From the NCBI RefSeq assembly GCF_000230695.2, contig NC_020541.1:930001-994000 (forward strand): a DNA stretch of 64,000 nucleotides. The letters run 5' to 3'. Shown piece after piece: positions 38,601 through 45,543 of this stretch. Source of the DNA: Rhodanobacter denitrificans. Lineage in GTDB: Bacteria; Pseudomonadota; Gammaproteobacteria; Xanthomonadales; Rhodanobacteraceae. The position numbers were made by a program, and so were the translations under genes. The first letter of the stretch is position 1. Each line of letters begins with the position of its first letter. Below the pieces are notes generated by a model. That model was not told the origin of the DNA, ran no database searches, and saw only the letters and a program-made list of their open reading frames with translations.

Positions 38601-38604
38601 CTGA
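32626..38604 (+). CDS. chpA: Hybrid histidine kinase ChpA of the Pil-Chp system
   Basis: Very large CheA-type kinase of 1992 residues. Visible order: an Hpt-like domain at His51 (LHQVQG), an Hpt with His730 in FHTLKGSGR, a third with HTLHGAIAM near 917, a tandem 15-residue repeat (1096-1185), an Hpt with His1249 in LHTLKGGARIAG, a dimerisation region, the ATPase (N box MLRNAIAHGIETPAER near 1569, SDDGRGLN near 1610, GRGVGMDVV near 1663), a CheW domain, and a receiver with Asp1915 in LMLLDIEMPRMDGYE and the LGKPYQ Lys. It phosphorylates PilG and PilH. It overlaps the next gene by eight bases. Confidence 0.96.
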   Translation: MRLQDHIDFTTLQWVKPELDDTLSIAREALESYVDNPGKRDYMRTCADHLHQVQGTLRMVELYGAAMVTAEMEALAIALLGDHVTYREEAYAALMRGLMQLPDYLERLSSGHRDVPVVLLPLLNDLRASREQEPLPESAMFHPNLDAFLPEQAPAAMSEAYAEAHRGELVDLRLRFQQQLLGWFRGQNAAQQLVNMRKTLLAITARCHHVHGRRLWWIAAGVLEGLEQGALKGQAGEIRQLIGKVDRHIRLLIEQGEDSLRGGEADDVACKLLYIVAQAKQRSPQMELLRGTYALDGLLPDAGELEHARGSMAGHNRALLDSVSRALKDDLLRVKEALDLFLRQQNGDPAQLAAQGEVLERVGDTLGMLALAVPRRVVTEQRRVLDEIANRMRAADEETLLDVAGALLYVEASLDDHIESLGSEEEAGTNDAMPGLPRSEALGVVTTLMQEAIANTGRVKDAIVAFVESGWEHDRLAGAPALMEEVAGAMHMLSSPRPAELAQGVGRFIGNELLDDRRVPSGAQMDQLADALAALEYYLEAAREHRGGLEHILDVAEHSLGLLGYWPLPSARAASAAPTAPEAAPVESAAAGEQHPELSESVSLLPGEDLGQLFVGDSHTPAAPTHDLDGLRLAQTETTAPTALDHSAADASGEDWIEIEEEVVEQVPVRDALAANTSFNVNAEGIDDDIREIFLEEMQEEIDNLRSAEKLWLADPAQISSLVGIRRSFHTLKGSGRLVGAGVLGEFAWKVEDMLNRVLDNTIQPDDNAQALVRHAIDALPQLLAALKGEGAPGAPLGAIMHTAEQLAAGNPARVEDHAPRAMETVRRVVRRRVPRIDTAAEAIPTAGLTDASAASVTPEPAESVQAMAMPVMPPVDPVLLEILRSEVAQYLQTIRAAIQRSDDELPIGEELLRAVHTLHGAIAMVDIPLLTQLLSPLEGLFKRLRAANLPLSSEGLRLLGQAVDAVDHVMGQFDAVEPQLPDADALTAQITRMRDRYPESKVAHVVFEPQAEEAESAETTDTMDNVDAEQAIMADSLEAGMAEVAAARNETASADVPADTDEMSDIHPDDARHAELTAELVAALGAFEPEQTVAEKLAAEQAAAAQVAAEKLAAEQAAAAQVAAEKLAAEQAAAAQVAAEKLAAEQAAAAQVAAEKLAAEQAVAAQAAAEKLAAEQAAASRATEEADAATPPEPTYALAGSGQIDADLLEVFIDEAREILDHADDVLAQWHAEPAELAHVPELQRDLHTLKGGARIAGLAAMGDLSHAIETLLEKPIRDTSKTGSLIAALEASFDQLHALVQQVAQDRAIDYPRAMIDQLLALAGETTLADDLVPMAAAMPAPVAAAPSPAVPAAGELGLPELMPETEEEVRSSQEQIRVRADLLDNLVSHAGEVAIYRSRLEQQVAGYRFNLVELEQTVARLRSQLRMLEIETEAQIIARFQREHREAGMAAFDPLELDRYSQLQQYSRALAESVSDLVSIQNMLDELTRQAETLLIQQSRVSTELQDGLLRTRMLPFDTMVPNLRRTLRQAAQEQGKHAQLHVDGAHGEMDRNLLDRIKAPFEHMLRNAIAHGIETPAERRKAGKPVEGAVNITVAREATEVVIRVSDDGRGLNREAIRKRGVERGLLRAETRPTDNQLLSLITQTGFSTASQVTQLAGRGVGMDVVANEIKQLGGSLSIESEEGKGTTFVLRLPFTLAVTQAILVRIGEATFAIPMTSVQGVARVNPDDLTALMAEDEPSFQYGNEAYGIHDLAELLGLPPGLPTEDEQQPLLLTRAGDLRAAIRIDAVLGSREIVVKSVGPQISSVPGLLGATIMGDGSVLIILDLAPLVRHGMIRREQRLAEGLSAVQAPVVEEVATKPLVMVVDDSITMRKVTSRVLERHEYEVSTAKDGVDALEKLHERVPDLMLLDIEMPRMDGYELATHMKADPRLREVPIIMITSRSGDKHRQRAFDIGVDRYLGKPYQEAELLVQIGEVLEQRAVEPVHD
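35911..36180 (+). repeat. Six tandem 45-bp repeats inside chpA (15-residue Ala-rich unit)
   Basis: Six copies start at 35911, 35956, 36001, 36046, 36091 and 36136. The protein unit is EKLAAEQAAAAQVAA; copy five is EKLAAEQAVAAQAAA and copy six EKLAAEQAAASRATE. The DNA is nearly identical between copies one and four, so the array looks recently expanded or under gene conversion. The coding role is probably a flexible or helical linker between the phosphotransfer domains. Confidence 0.95.
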
Positions 38605-40180
38605 CACGGCTCCTGCGGTGGCCCTGCTGTTCGACGACACCGAACTGGGCAGCCAGTTGCGCGAGGCGCTGCACGAGCGCGGCGCCCGGATCGTGCACGA
38701 AGGCGGCGTCGCCAGCCTCAGTCGCGAGTTGCTGCAGCAGGTCGGCGTCGACGTGCTGGTGGTCAACCTGGACGACAGCGCGGACGACGCACTCGATCGC
38801 CTCTACGAGGTGATCGACGCCGATCGCCCGCGAGTGGTCTTCAACGACGCGCAAGCCAGCCGCGCGCTGGTCGGCTGGGATCGTGCCCGCTGGGCGCGTC
38901 ACCTGGCGGTCAAGGTACTGGCGGAGGGCGACATCGACCCGCCGCGACCGGGCGGCGCCCCCGGCGTCGAGGCGCCGGCGCAAACGGCGGCGGTCGAACC
39001 CGTCATGGCGGCCGATCCCGGCACGGCAGCCGATCCCGGCACGGAATCCGCTTTTCCGGCGCATGAGGACCCCGACGGTCAGCGCGGGCAGATCGCGGCG
39101 GCGGAATCGGAAAGTCTGGCGGCGGAGCTGGAAGCGCTGCTGGCCTCCGGTGAACTGCCGGCCGATGACGACGTGTCAGCTGGTCCGGGCCTGCGTTTCG
39201 TCGACGACGAGGAGCCGCCGTCCCTGCATGACGGGAACTTCGGTGCGCCGCCGGCGGCGTTCCAGGCGGACCCTTCGCCATTGTCGTCGCTGACCGACGC
39301 CGCGGTCGCCATCGCGCCGGCTTCGGCGGCAGCGCCGGCAGCGGCCGTCGGCGCAGCGCCGGTGGACGCTCCGGAGGGCTGGGCGCTGGTCGACGACGAT
39401 GCCGCGCCGGAGACTCCGGAAAGGCTTGATGCCCAGGTGTTCGGGATCCAGAAGCTGAGCGCTGCCGACTTTCTTGCGCCCGATGTCGAGGCGGTCGCCG
39501 CCGACGTCCAGCCGCGCATGAGCCTCGAACTGGTGTCGATGGAGGAAGCCATCGCGCCGCAGGCGTACGTGCACGAGCACGAACATGAACACGAGATGGT
39601 GCTGGACGACCTCAGTGGCGCATTGAGCAAGGTGGTGCTGCTCGGCGCCGCCACCGACGGCATCGACGCGGTATGCACCTTTCTGGCCGCGCTGCCGGCG
39701 TCGACCCGGCAGACCTTCCTGCTCACCCAGCATCTGGGCCGGCAGTCGGATGCGTCGCTGGTGGCGGAGTTTTCCGCGAACTGTGCGCTGCCGGTGCGAC
39801 TGGCCAAGTCCGGTCGCGCCAAGCCCGGCGAGGTGCTCTTGGTGCCGGCCGGGCAGCAGGTGCGGTTGCGCCGTGACGGCAACATCGACCTGCAGGCGAA
39901 CGACGCCGATGCGCCGCCGGAGCCGTCGATCGACGCCAGCCTGACCATGGCCGCGAATGCGTTCGGCCGCGACGCGCTGGCCATCGTGTTCGCCGGGCGC
40001 GGCAACGACGCCGTGGCCGGCGCGCAGGCGGTCCACGATCGCGGCGGGCAGGTCTGGGTGGAGTCGTCATCCGGCGAGCATTTCGCCGACATGGTCAGCG
40101 GCATCTTTGCCGAACGACTGGTCAGTTTCTCCGGTACGCCGTCCGAGCTGGCGGCGCACCTGATCGAGGTGTTTCCATGA
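38597..40180 (+). CDS. CheB-like protein of the Pil-Chp operon with altered catalytic site
   Basis: Protein of 527 residues in the position of ChpB. The N-terminal 110 residues resemble a degenerate receiver (AVALLFDDTELGSQL; VDVLVVNLDDSADD). A long low-complexity middle, rich in Ala, Pro and Asp, follows. The C-terminal 200 residues match CheB methylesterase: LLGAATDGIDAV, LTQHLGRQSD, VLLVPAGQQ, and FAGRGNDAVAGAQAV. Positions 352, 379 and 471 fall at the spacing of the CheB triad, but the catalytic Ser position holds Ala352 (canonical GASTGG is GAATDG). An active enzyme is doubtful. It overlaps chpA and chpC. Confidence 0.85.
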   Translation: MTDTAPAVALLFDDTELGSQLREALHERGARIVHEGGVASLSRELLQQVGVDVLVVNLDDSADDALDRLYEVIDADRPRVVFNDAQASRALVGWDRARWARHLAVKVLAEGDIDPPRPGGAPGVEAPAQTAAVEPVMAADPGTAADPGTESAFPAHEDPDGQRGQIAAAESESLAAELEALLASGELPADDDVSAGPGLRFVDDEEPPSLHDGNFGAPPAAFQADPSPLSSLTDAAVAIAPASAAAPAAAVGAAPVDAPEGWALVDDDAAPETPERLDAQVFGIQKLSAADFLAPDVEAVAADVQPRMSLELVSMEEAIAPQAYVHEHEHEHEMVLDDLSGALSKVVLLGAATDGIDAVCTFLAALPASTRQTFLLTQHLGRQSDASLVAEFSANCALPVRLAKSGRAKPGEVLLVPAGQQVRLRRDGNIDLQANDADAPPEPSIDASLTMAANAFGRDALAIVFAGRGNDAVAGAQAVHDRGGQVWVESSSGEHFADMVSGIFAERLVSFSGTPSELAAHLIEVFP

Positions 40181-40695
40181 GTGATCCGCTGCCGCGTGAA
40201 ATCCGCTGCGTCCTGGTGCCGGTAGGCAACCTGCGCCTGTTGCTGCCCAACGCCACCATCGCCGAGGTGATCACCCAGAGCACGCCCGAGCCGGTGGCCG
40301 GTGCGCCTGCCTGGCTGCTCGGCCGGATCGCCTGGCGCGGCTGGCGCGTGCCGCTGGTGTCGTTCACCGAACTGGCCGGTACCGAGGAAGGCGACGCCGA
40401 GCTGAGCGTGCGCGTGGCCGTGCTGAAGGCGCTCGGCGGCCATCCGAAACTGCCGTTCATCGCCGTGCTGACCCAGGGTTTCCCGCGCCTGACCACGTTG
40501 AACGCGGAGCTGATCATTCCCACCCACGACGGCAAGCCGCTGCCGCCGGGCGTGCGCGCGCACGTGCTGGTACGCGACGATGTGGCGATGATCCCCGACC
40601 TGGAATGGATCGAGGCCACCCTGCTGGAACTGCTCGATGCCGCCGAGCCGGCGGCATCGGCGGCATCGTCCAGTTCGTTCGATTCGGAAGACTGA
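40177..40695 (+). CDS. chpC: CheW-like protein ChpC
   Basis: CheW-family adaptor of 172 residues: REIRCVLVPVGNLRLLLPNATIAEVIT, WLLGRIAWRGWRVPLVSFTEL and FPRLTTLNAELIIPTHDG, with an Ala/Ser-rich tail. In Pseudomonas ChpC links other inputs to ChpA. It overlaps the preceding CheB-like gene by four bases (ATGA) and is the last gene of the operon, converging on rsmE with a 20-base gap. Confidence 0.93.
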   Translation: MSDPLPREIRCVLVPVGNLRLLLPNATIAEVITQSTPEPVAGAPAWLLGRIAWRGWRVPLVSFTELAGTEEGDAELSVRVAVLKALGGHPKLPFIAVLTQGFPRLTTLNAELIIPTHDGKPLPPGVRAHVLVRDDVAMIPDLEWIEATLLELLDAAEPAASAASSSSFDSED

Positions 40696-40715
40696 AACCC
40701 CGCCGGGCGGCGCGT

Positions 40716-41450
40716 CTAACCGTCGCCGTGCAGCGCCTGCAGCGCCGCCAGCGCGGCCAGCCCCGCCGTCTCGGTGCGCAGGATGCGCGGCCCCAGCCGC
40801 AGGCCCTCGAAACCGGCGGCGCTGAGTGCGTCGACATCGCGTTCGCCCAGGCCACCCTCCGGGCCGACCACCAGCAGGCCGCCGGCCGGGCCGAATTGCA
40901 GCTGGCGCGGCGAGCGGTCGGCTTCCGGCAGCAGGGCCAGGCGCAGCGTGCCGTCGTCGGCCAGACTGCCCAGCCACGCCGCCAGCGGCAGCGCCGGGGT
41001 GACCTCGGGCAGGCGTGCGCGGCCGCTCTGCTCGCAGGCGCTGGCCACCACCGCGCGCCAGTGCGCCAGCCGTTTTTCCGCGCGGGCCGCGTCCAGCCTC
41101 ACTTCCGAGCGTTCGGTCAGCAGCGGCACGATGCGCGCCACCCCCAGCTCGGTCGCCTTCTGCACGATCAGGTCCATCTTCTCGCCGCGGGCGACGCCCT
41201 GGGCCAGGGTCAGCGGCAGTGGCGACTCGTTCCGCAAGGCCTGCTTGGACTCGACCCTGACGGCCACCTCGCGCTTGCCCACCGTGAGGATGACCGCGGC
41301 GTAGTCGTGGCCGTCACCGTTGAACAGGGTGAGCGGGTCGCCGGGGTTCATGCGCAGCACGCGCCCCACGTGTTCGGCGGCTTGTGGCGGCAGGTTCGGT
41401 TCGGCGCAGACGACGAGCGGCTGGTCGACGTGGATACGGATCGTGCGCAT
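40716..41450 (-). CDS. rsmE: 16S rRNA m3U1498 methyltransferase RsmE
   Basis: SPOUT methyltransferase of 244 residues that methylates N3 of U1498 in 16S rRNA. Features are the N-terminal PUA-like part (HVGRVLRMNPGDPLTLFNGDG), RGEKMDLIVQKATELGVARIVPLLTERSEV, and the knotted SAM-binding part with LLVVGPEGGLGERDVDAL and GLRLGPRILRTETAGLAALAAL. Length and layout are typical of RsmE. It is convergent with chpC. Confidence 0.96.
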   Translation of the reverse strand: MRTIRIHVDQPLVVCAEPNLPPQAAEHVGRVLRMNPGDPLTLFNGDGHDYAAVILTVGKREVAVRVESKQALRNESPLPLTLAQGVARGEKMDLIVQKATELGVARIVPLLTERSEVRLDAARAEKRLAHWRAVVASACEQSGRARLPEVTPALPLAAWLGSLADDGTLRLALLPEADRSPRQLQFGPAGGLLVVGPEGGLGERDVDALSAAGFEGLRLGPRILRTETAGLAALAALQALHGDG

Positions 41451-41630
41451 CGGAGCGGGTTGGGTCTGGACGGCCGCCCAGCATAGCGCGGCTCACGCCT
41501 GCCATGCCCGCGGATGAACGGGCGTGAGACCGCCGGGCGCCGCCGCTTGCCCCTGTTGCCGCGTCGTATCAACATGGATCGCACTCCCCATGCGCGCTCG
41601 CCGCATCCGTATCTGCGAGCCGGAGGCTCC

Positions 41631-41936
41631 ATGTCCAGGTTCGTTTTCGTTTCCGCCATGCTGCTGGCAGGCAGCGGCGCAAGCACCATGCTGCTGGCAC
41701 AGGATTCGCCGAATTCACCGCCCTCCGCCGCATCATCCGGCCAGCAACGGGCCGCCCGAGCGGACGACCACAACTGCATCCGCGAGACCGGCAGCCATAT
41801 TCCGGCGAAGAAGGGACAGTGCCTGCCGGTGAACGGACGCAGCTACAGCCAGCAGGACCTGCAGCGCACGGGCGAGCCCGAACTGGGCCGGGCGCTGCAG
41901 AAGCTCGACCCCCGCATCACGGTCCACGGGCACTGA
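41631..41936 (+). CDS. Small secreted hypothetical protein with two cysteines
   Basis: Protein of 101 residues starting at ATG 41631 after a CGGAGG ribosome site. A signal peptide (MSRFVFVSAMLLAGSGASTMLLAQ) is clear. The mature part is polar, with DDHNCIRETGSHIPAKKGQCLPVNGRSYS, so the two cysteines could form a disulfide. The tail is DLQRTGEPELGRALQKLDPRI. I do not know its function; similar small proteins occur in Xanthomonadales. It stands alone between rsmE and bioA. Confidence 0.65.
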   Translation: MSRFVFVSAMLLAGSGASTMLLAQDSPNSPPSAASSGQQRAARADDHNCIRETGSHIPAKKGQCLPVNGRSYSQQDLQRTGEPELGRALQKLDPRITVHGH

Positions 41937-41948
41937 GCCGCGCCGGGT

Positions 41949-43313
41949 TCAGTCCGCGACGGCGCGCTCGATCCCGGCGATCGCGGTGTCGACCAACTGG
42001 TCGATCTCGGCTTCGCTGACCACGTAGGGCGGCATGAAATACACCACGTTGCCCAGCGGGCGCAGCAGCGCGCCGTGCTGCAGGCCGTGCAGGTAGACGC
42101 GCAGGCCGCGCCGTTCAGCGGCAGGGTACGGTCGCCGGCTGGCCTTGTCGGCAACCAGCTCGATCGCCGCGATCAGGCCGGTCTGGCGCACGTCGGCAAC
42201 GTGCGGATGCGCGCGCAGCGGCTGCAGCCGGCGGGCCAGGTGGACGGCCAGCTGGCGGTTGCGTTCCAGCACCGGCTCGTCGCGGAAGATCGCCAGCGTC
42301 TCCAGCGCGACCCGGCAGGCCAGCGGGTTGCCGGTGTAGCTGTGCGAATGCAGGAACGCCTTGCCGGCGTTGTACTCGGCGTAGAACGCCTGGTAGACCA
42401 CGTCGCGGGTAAGCACCGCCGACAGCGGCAGGGTGCCGCCAGTGAGCCCCTTCGACAGGCACATGAAATCCGGCGTCACCGCCGCCTGTTCGCAGGCAAA
42501 CAGCGTGCCGGTGCGGCCGAAGCCCACCGCGATCTCGTCGGCGATGAAGTGCACCGCGAACTCGTCGCACAGCGCACGCAGGCCGCTGAGGTAACCGGGG
42601 TGATACATGCGCATGCCGCCGGCGCATTGCACCAGCGGCTCGACGATCACCGCACAGGTTTCGTGTGCGTGCCGTTCCAGCAGCGTGCGCAGTTCGCCGA
42701 GGCGGCGTTTGGCCGTCTGTTCCGGTGACTCGCCGGGTTCGCCTTCGTACGCATCCGGCGACGGCGCCAGGAACGGCGTCAGCAGCAGCGGTGCGTAGGT
42801 CTTGCGATACAGCGCCACGTCGCTCACCGACAGCGCGCCCAGTGTCTCGCCGTGATAGCTGCCGGTCAGCGCGATGAAGCGGGTCTTCTCGCCATGGCCC
42901 TGGTTGAGCCAGTAGTGGAAGCTCATCTTCAGCGCCACCTCGATCGCCGCCGAGCCGTTGTCGGCGTAGAACACGCGATCCAGCCCGGGCGGCGTGATCC
43001 GCACCAGTTCCTCGGCCAGTTCGATCGCCGGTTCGTGGGTGAAGCCGGCGAAGATCACGTGTTCCAGCGTGCGCGCCTGCTCGGCGAGCGCGGCGGCGAG
43101 GCGCGGGTTGGCGTGGCCGAACAGGTTGGTCCACCACGAACTGATGCCGTCCAGGTAGCGCCGGCCGTCGGCGTCGATCAGCCAGGCGCCTTCGCCGCGC
43201 ACGATCGGCACCATCGGCACGCTCTCGTGGTCGTGCATCTGCGTGCAGGGGTGCCAGACGTGTCGCAGGTCGCGCGCGGCGAGCGCGGCGTTGCCGCTTG
43301 CGGAGTTGTTCAT
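41949..43313 (-). CDS. bioA: Adenosylmethionine-8-amino-7-oxononanoate aminotransferase
   Basis: Class III PLP aminotransferase of 454 residues for the antepenultimate step of biotin synthesis, using SAM as amino donor. It has RHVWHPCTQMHDH at the start (BioA-specific), ISSWWTNLFGHANP, FADNGSAAIEVALKM-like segment FYADNGSAAIEVALKM, GSYHGETLGALSV, FIADEIAVGFGRTGTLF and the PLP Lys in CLSKGLTGGTLPLS. ATG 43313 fits the family start. No other bio gene lies near. It is divergent from gspN. Confidence 0.96.
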   Translation of the reverse strand: MNNSASGNAALAARDLRHVWHPCTQMHDHESVPMVPIVRGEGAWLIDADGRRYLDGISSWWTNLFGHANPRLAAALAEQARTLEHVIFAGFTHEPAIELAEELVRITPPGLDRVFYADNGSAAIEVALKMSFHYWLNQGHGEKTRFIALTGSYHGETLGALSVSDVALYRKTYAPLLLTPFLAPSPDAYEGEPGESPEQTAKRRLGELRTLLERHAHETCAVIVEPLVQCAGGMRMYHPGYLSGLRALCDEFAVHFIADEIAVGFGRTGTLFACEQAAVTPDFMCLSKGLTGGTLPLSAVLTRDVVYQAFYAEYNAGKAFLHSHSYTGNPLACRVALETLAIFRDEPVLERNRQLAVHLARRLQPLRAHPHVADVRQTGLIAAIELVADKASRRPYPAAERRGLRVYLHGLQHGALLRPLGNVVYFMPPYVVSEAEIDQLVDTAIAGIERAVAD

Positions 43314-43380
43314 CCGGCTATCATCGACGCTGCACGACGGGCGCTCAAGCCCGCACATCGCTCATCCCGGGAATCGATGC

Positions 43381-44169
43381 TTGAAGCCACTGCGTAAATG
43401 CCTGATCGGCCTCGGTGTGCTGGCGCTGGCCGCCGCCGTGCTGCTGTGGTTCCTGCCGGCACGCTGGGCGATGCCATGGATCGAGCCGCAACTGCACGGA
43501 CTGCAGCTGCAGCAGGTGCAGGGCACGTTGTGGCATGGCCGGGCCGACGAGGTGGTGGCCGCCGACGGACAGGCGCTGGGGCGACTGCAGTGGCGATTGT
43601 CGCGTCGGGCCCTGCTCGGCCAGGTGCGGCTGCAGTTGCAGTTCGAAGGGCCTCGACTCGCGTTTTCCGGCGGAGTGCGGCGGCTGCCGGACGGCCAGGT
43701 CGAGGTGAGCGACGCGAGCGTGCGTGCGGAGCTCGCGGCATGGACCCATGCCGCGATGCCGCCATGGGGGCAGCCGCGCGGCGAACTGCAAGTGGCGATC
43801 GGCCACGCCCTGCTGCAGGGCGGCTGGCCCATGCAACTGCAGGCGCAGGCGCAATGGCCGCAGGCACTCATGCACACGACGCAGGACGGCGACGTGGCGC
43901 TGGGCATGCTGCAGGCACAGGCGAGCGCGCAGGGCGGGGTGATCCGCGCGCAACTGCACGACGACGGCCGCGGCCCGCTGCATGCCGACGGCAAGCTGCA
44001 GCTGAGCCCGCTCGGCTGGCGACTGGACGCGACGCTGCGCGCCCGACAGACTGACCCGGCCCTGCGCCGCTGGCTGGCCAGGCTGGGTCCGCCGGCGGCC
44101 GACGGCAGCGTGCGCCTCCAGCGCCGCGGCGGACTGGCCGGCAGCGCGCCGGCCCCATCCACGAACTGA
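43381..44169 (+). CDS. gspN: Type II secretion system protein N (GspN), isolated
   Basis: Protein of 262 residues with one N-terminal membrane anchor (CLIGLGVLALAAAVLLWFLPA) and a periplasmic beta-rich part containing HGLQLQQVQGTLWHGRADEV and the QWPQALMHTTQ region, matching the GspN family of type II secretion. It begins with TTG at 43381 (the frame continues upstream without a better start; the nearby ATG at 43377 is out of frame). No other gsp gene lies nearby, so it is an orphan here. Confidence 0.8.
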   Translation: MKPLRKCLIGLGVLALAAAVLLWFLPARWAMPWIEPQLHGLQLQQVQGTLWHGRADEVVAADGQALGRLQWRLSRRALLGQVRLQLQFEGPRLAFSGGVRRLPDGQVEVSDASVRAELAAWTHAAMPPWGQPRGELQVAIGHALLQGGWPMQLQAQAQWPQALMHTTQDGDVALGMLQAQASAQGGVIRAQLHDDGRGPLHADGKLQLSPLGWRLDATLRARQTDPALRRWLARLGPPAADGSVRLQRRGGLAGSAPAPSTN

Positions 44170-44185
44170 AGGACGCGAGACGAGC

Positions 44186-44962
44186 ATGAATCCGGATATC
44201 GCCGCCACGGCCCTGACGGCCGCACGCGAGGCCGCCGCCGCTGCCGCCGAGGTGATCGAACACTACTGGCGGCGCGGCGTCGAGGTGGAACTGAAGTCCG
44301 ACGCCACGCCGGTGACGATCGCCGACCGTGAGGCCGAGCAGGCGATCCGGCGGGTTCTCCAGATGGCGCTGCCGCAGGCGTCGATCTACGGCGAGGAGTA
44401 TGGCCTGGACGGCGAACGCGGCGGCCTGCTGTGGCTGGTCGATCCGCTCGACGGCACCAAGAGCTTCGTGCGCCGCACGCCGTTCTTCTCCACCCAGATC
44501 GCGCTGATGGACGGCGACGAGCTGGTGCTCGGCGTGTCCAGCGCGCCGGTCTACGGCGAGACGATGTGGGCCAGCGCCGGCAATGGCGCCTGGTTCGAGG
44601 GCGAGCGCGTGCGCGTGGCGGACACGGCGCGCCTGGCGCAAGCCTCGATCTCCACCGGCAACGTCAAGACGCTCACCGGTGACAGCCGCTGGGACGCATT
44701 GGGCGCGCTGATCCGCGACAGCAACCGGATCCGCGGCTACGGCGATTTCTGCCACTACCACCTGCTGGCGCGCGGCAGCCTGGACCTGGTGATCGAGTCG
44801 GACGTGAACATCCTCGACATCGCTGCGCTGGCGGTGATCGTGCGCGAGGCCGGCGGCGTGTTCACCGACCTGGACGGCGCGCCGCCGACGCTGGACACGA
44901 CCAGCGTACTGGCCGGCACGCCGGCGATCCATGCACAGGCCCTGCAGCGCCTGCGGCGCTGA
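44186..44962 (+). CDS. Inositol-monophosphatase-family phosphatase, possibly HisN-like
   Basis: Metal-dependent phosphatase of 258 residues of the IMPase fold: SIYGEEYGL provides the first metal Glu, WLVDPLDGTKSFV is the metal-binding signature, and the end of the domain is GYGDFCHYHLLARGSLDLVIE. Family members act on histidinol phosphate, inositol phosphates or 3'-phosphoadenosine phosphates. The sequence is closest in feel to HisN-type histidinol phosphatases, but no his gene lies nearby, so the substrate is uncertain. It begins 17 bases after gspN. Confidence 0.8.
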   Translation: MNPDIAATALTAAREAAAAAAEVIEHYWRRGVEVELKSDATPVTIADREAEQAIRRVLQMALPQASIYGEEYGLDGERGGLLWLVDPLDGTKSFVRRTPFFSTQIALMDGDELVLGVSSAPVYGETMWASAGNGAWFEGERVRVADTARLAQASISTGNVKTLTGDSRWDALGALIRDSNRIRGYGDFCHYHLLARGSLDLVIESDVNILDIAALAVIVREAGGVFTDLDGAPPTLDTTSVLAGTPAIHAQALQRLRR

Positions 44963-44985
44963 ACGGCAGAGGTTAGAATCGCCGG

Positions 44986-45543
44986 ATGCGCAAACTACCG
45001 ATCATCCACGCCACGCGCGACGTCAGCGACAGCCACTTCCTGCACGTCGAGCAACTCGACCTGGAATTCTCCAACGGTGCGCGCCGCACCTACGAACGCC
45101 TGAAAGGCAGCGGCCTGGGCGCGGTGATCATCGTGCCGATGCTGGACGACGACACCGTGCTGCTGGTGCGCGAGTACGGCGGTGGCGTCGGCCGCTACGA
45201 GCTGGGTCTGCCCAAGGGCCGGCTGGACCAGGACGAGACCGCCGAGCAGGGCGCCGAGCGCGAGATGAAGGAAGAGATCGGCTACGGCGCACACAAGCTC
45301 AAGATCCTGCACAACCTGTCGCTGTCGCCGTCGTACATGACGCACATGGCGCACGTGGTGCTGGCGCAGGATCTGTACCCCGAGAAGCTGGTCGGCGACG
45401 AGCCGGAAGAACTCGAAGTGGTGCCGTGGAAGATGTCCGAACTGCATACCCTGCTTGGCCGCGACGATGTCACCGAAGGGCGTTCGATTGCCGCGCTGTT
45501 CATGGCCCGCGAGTATCTCGCCGGGCGCTTCTTGCGCACATGA
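44986..45543 (+). CDS. nudE: ADP-sugar/ADP compounds hydrolase NudE
   Basis: Nudix hydrolase of 185 residues. The Nudix box is GLPKGRLDQDETAEQGAERE-type, starting at Gly74 and continuing to MKEEIGY near residue 100, with the catalytic Glu residues in REMKEEIG. NudE acts on ADP-ribose, NADH and Ap3A. The N-terminal QLDLEFSNGARRTYERL and later SPSYMTHMAHVVLAQDLYPEKL support the NudE family. The stop overlaps the next gene by four bases (ATGA), forming a tight nudE-cysQ-mazG operon. Confidence 0.92.
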   Translation: MRKLPIIHATRDVSDSHFLHVEQLDLEFSNGARRTYERLKGSGLGAVIIVPMLDDDTVLLVREYGGGVGRYELGLPKGRLDQDETAEQGAEREMKEEIGYGAHKLKILHNLSLSPSYMTHMAHVVLAQDLYPEKLVGDEPEELEVVPWKMSELHTLLGRDDVTEGRSIAALFMAREYLAGRFLRT

